In this document: piece after piece, positions 63,919 through 64,000 of the stretch
Layout: the number at the start of each line of letters is the position of its first letter
Position numbering within the stretch: the first letter of the stretch is position 1
NCBI GenBank assembly: GCA_026416955.1
Contig: JAOAEE010000022.1
Coordinates: 42,168 to 106,167, forward strand
Direction: 5' to 3'
Source: Ignavibacteria bacterium
GTDB taxonomy: Bacteria; Bacteroidota; Ignavibacteria; Kapaibacteriales; UBA2268
DNA length: 64,000 nt
Notes under the pieces: model-generated
Database searches by the model: none
What the model saw: the letters and a program-made list of their open reading frames with translations, nothing else
Told to the model about the DNA's origin: nothing
Made by a program: the position numbers and the translations under genes

Positions 63919-64000
63919 TTAAATTTCTACTTCGTTAAGATAAATTCCTTCTTCGCTCGGAAGTGTTCGCTTGCCATCGCTACGATATACATTCCATTCG
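63919..64000 (-). CDS. C-terminus of a gene running off the right edge
   Basis: Open minus-strand frame of 26 codons ending in TAA at 63919-63921, followed at once by a strong terminator hairpin. The tail ends YRSDGKRTLPSEEGIYLNEVEI (positions 63922-63987). Too short to assign a family; the terminator placement supports a real gene. Confidence 0.55.
   Translation of the reverse strand, partial: EWNVYRSDGKRTLPSEEGIYLNEVEI

Noticed and set aside
1..64000. Mobile elements, CRISPR array, defence genes, tRNA or rRNA genes
   Set aside because: I searched for repeats, transposase-like and phage-like proteins and tRNA-like folds and saw none; base composition is even from end to end.

Overview
This 64 kb window is AT-rich (roughly one third G+C by eye) and gene-dense, and it looks like a piece of core chromosome rather than a mobile or defence island. 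I see about 51 protein genes, two of them cut by the window edges. I see no tRNA or rRNA genes, transposases, phage genes or CRISPR array. The lineage is most likely in the Bacteroidota-Chlorobiota-Ignavibacteriota group. The signs are a SusC/SusD outer-membrane pair, two peptidases with type IX secretion (T9SS) C-terminal sorting domains, many lipoprotein signal peptides, TAnnTTTG-like promoter boxes, BshA for bacillithiol, and DUF6132 and DUF1858 proteins. I cannot name a genus; an Ignavibacteria/Kapabacteria-like or deep Bacteroidota lineage would fit.

Layout. 1-8.2 kb is a minus-strand run of M16 peptidases (one pair plus a long pitrilysin type) around purine nucleoside phosphorylase, a propeller-like lipoprotein and a SpoIIE/RsbU-type phosphatase. 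8.3-14.6 kb holds kbl, the DUF6132/DUF1858 pair, panC, a YigZ protein, bshA, a small secreted protein and murA. 14.6-23.3 kb holds a TPR protein, a GH13 protein resembling Thermotoga maltosyltransferase, comF, a DoxX/MauE membrane protein, and a phosphohexomutase-cinA-tsaD operon. 23.3-32.4 kb holds a TIG+SUMF1 lipoprotein, an ArgD-like aminotransferase, an SPFH protein, an AcuI/YhdH reductase, a large duplicated alpha-solenoid protein, adk, rho and an FtsL-like gene. 32.4-41.8 kb holds susD/susC, a two-lobed aspartic-protease-like lipoprotein, an EamA exporter and an M1 aminopeptidase. 41.8-52.7 kb holds an aldo/keto reductase, an aromatic amino acid decarboxylase, an M16 peptidase, an S9 peptidase, purN, an SDR, a subtilisin, and an operon of a very acidic protein, a DUF432-like protein and MscS. 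53.2-64 kb holds a di-haem peroxidase, ppdK, mutS-amidase and ackA-pta.

Taken together, the genes suggest a protein- and amino-acid-using heterotroph. At least eight peptidase-type genes stand beside a SusCD importer, a decarboxylase and Kbl. Acetyl-CoA can yield ATP through Pta-AckA, and PpdK links pyruvate and PEP. Bacillithiol synthesis and a cytochrome c peroxidase point to redox or peroxide defence.

The least ordinary items are a strong depletion of the tetranucleotide GATC, the acidic protein/DUF432-like/MscS operon, the duplicated 768-residue solenoid, the maltosyltransferase-like protein with Asn in place of a catalytic Asp, and the many convergent gene pairs that touch or overlap with no visible terminator. 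I did not find a clearly new multi-gene system. The MscS operon is the best candidate for an under-described one.
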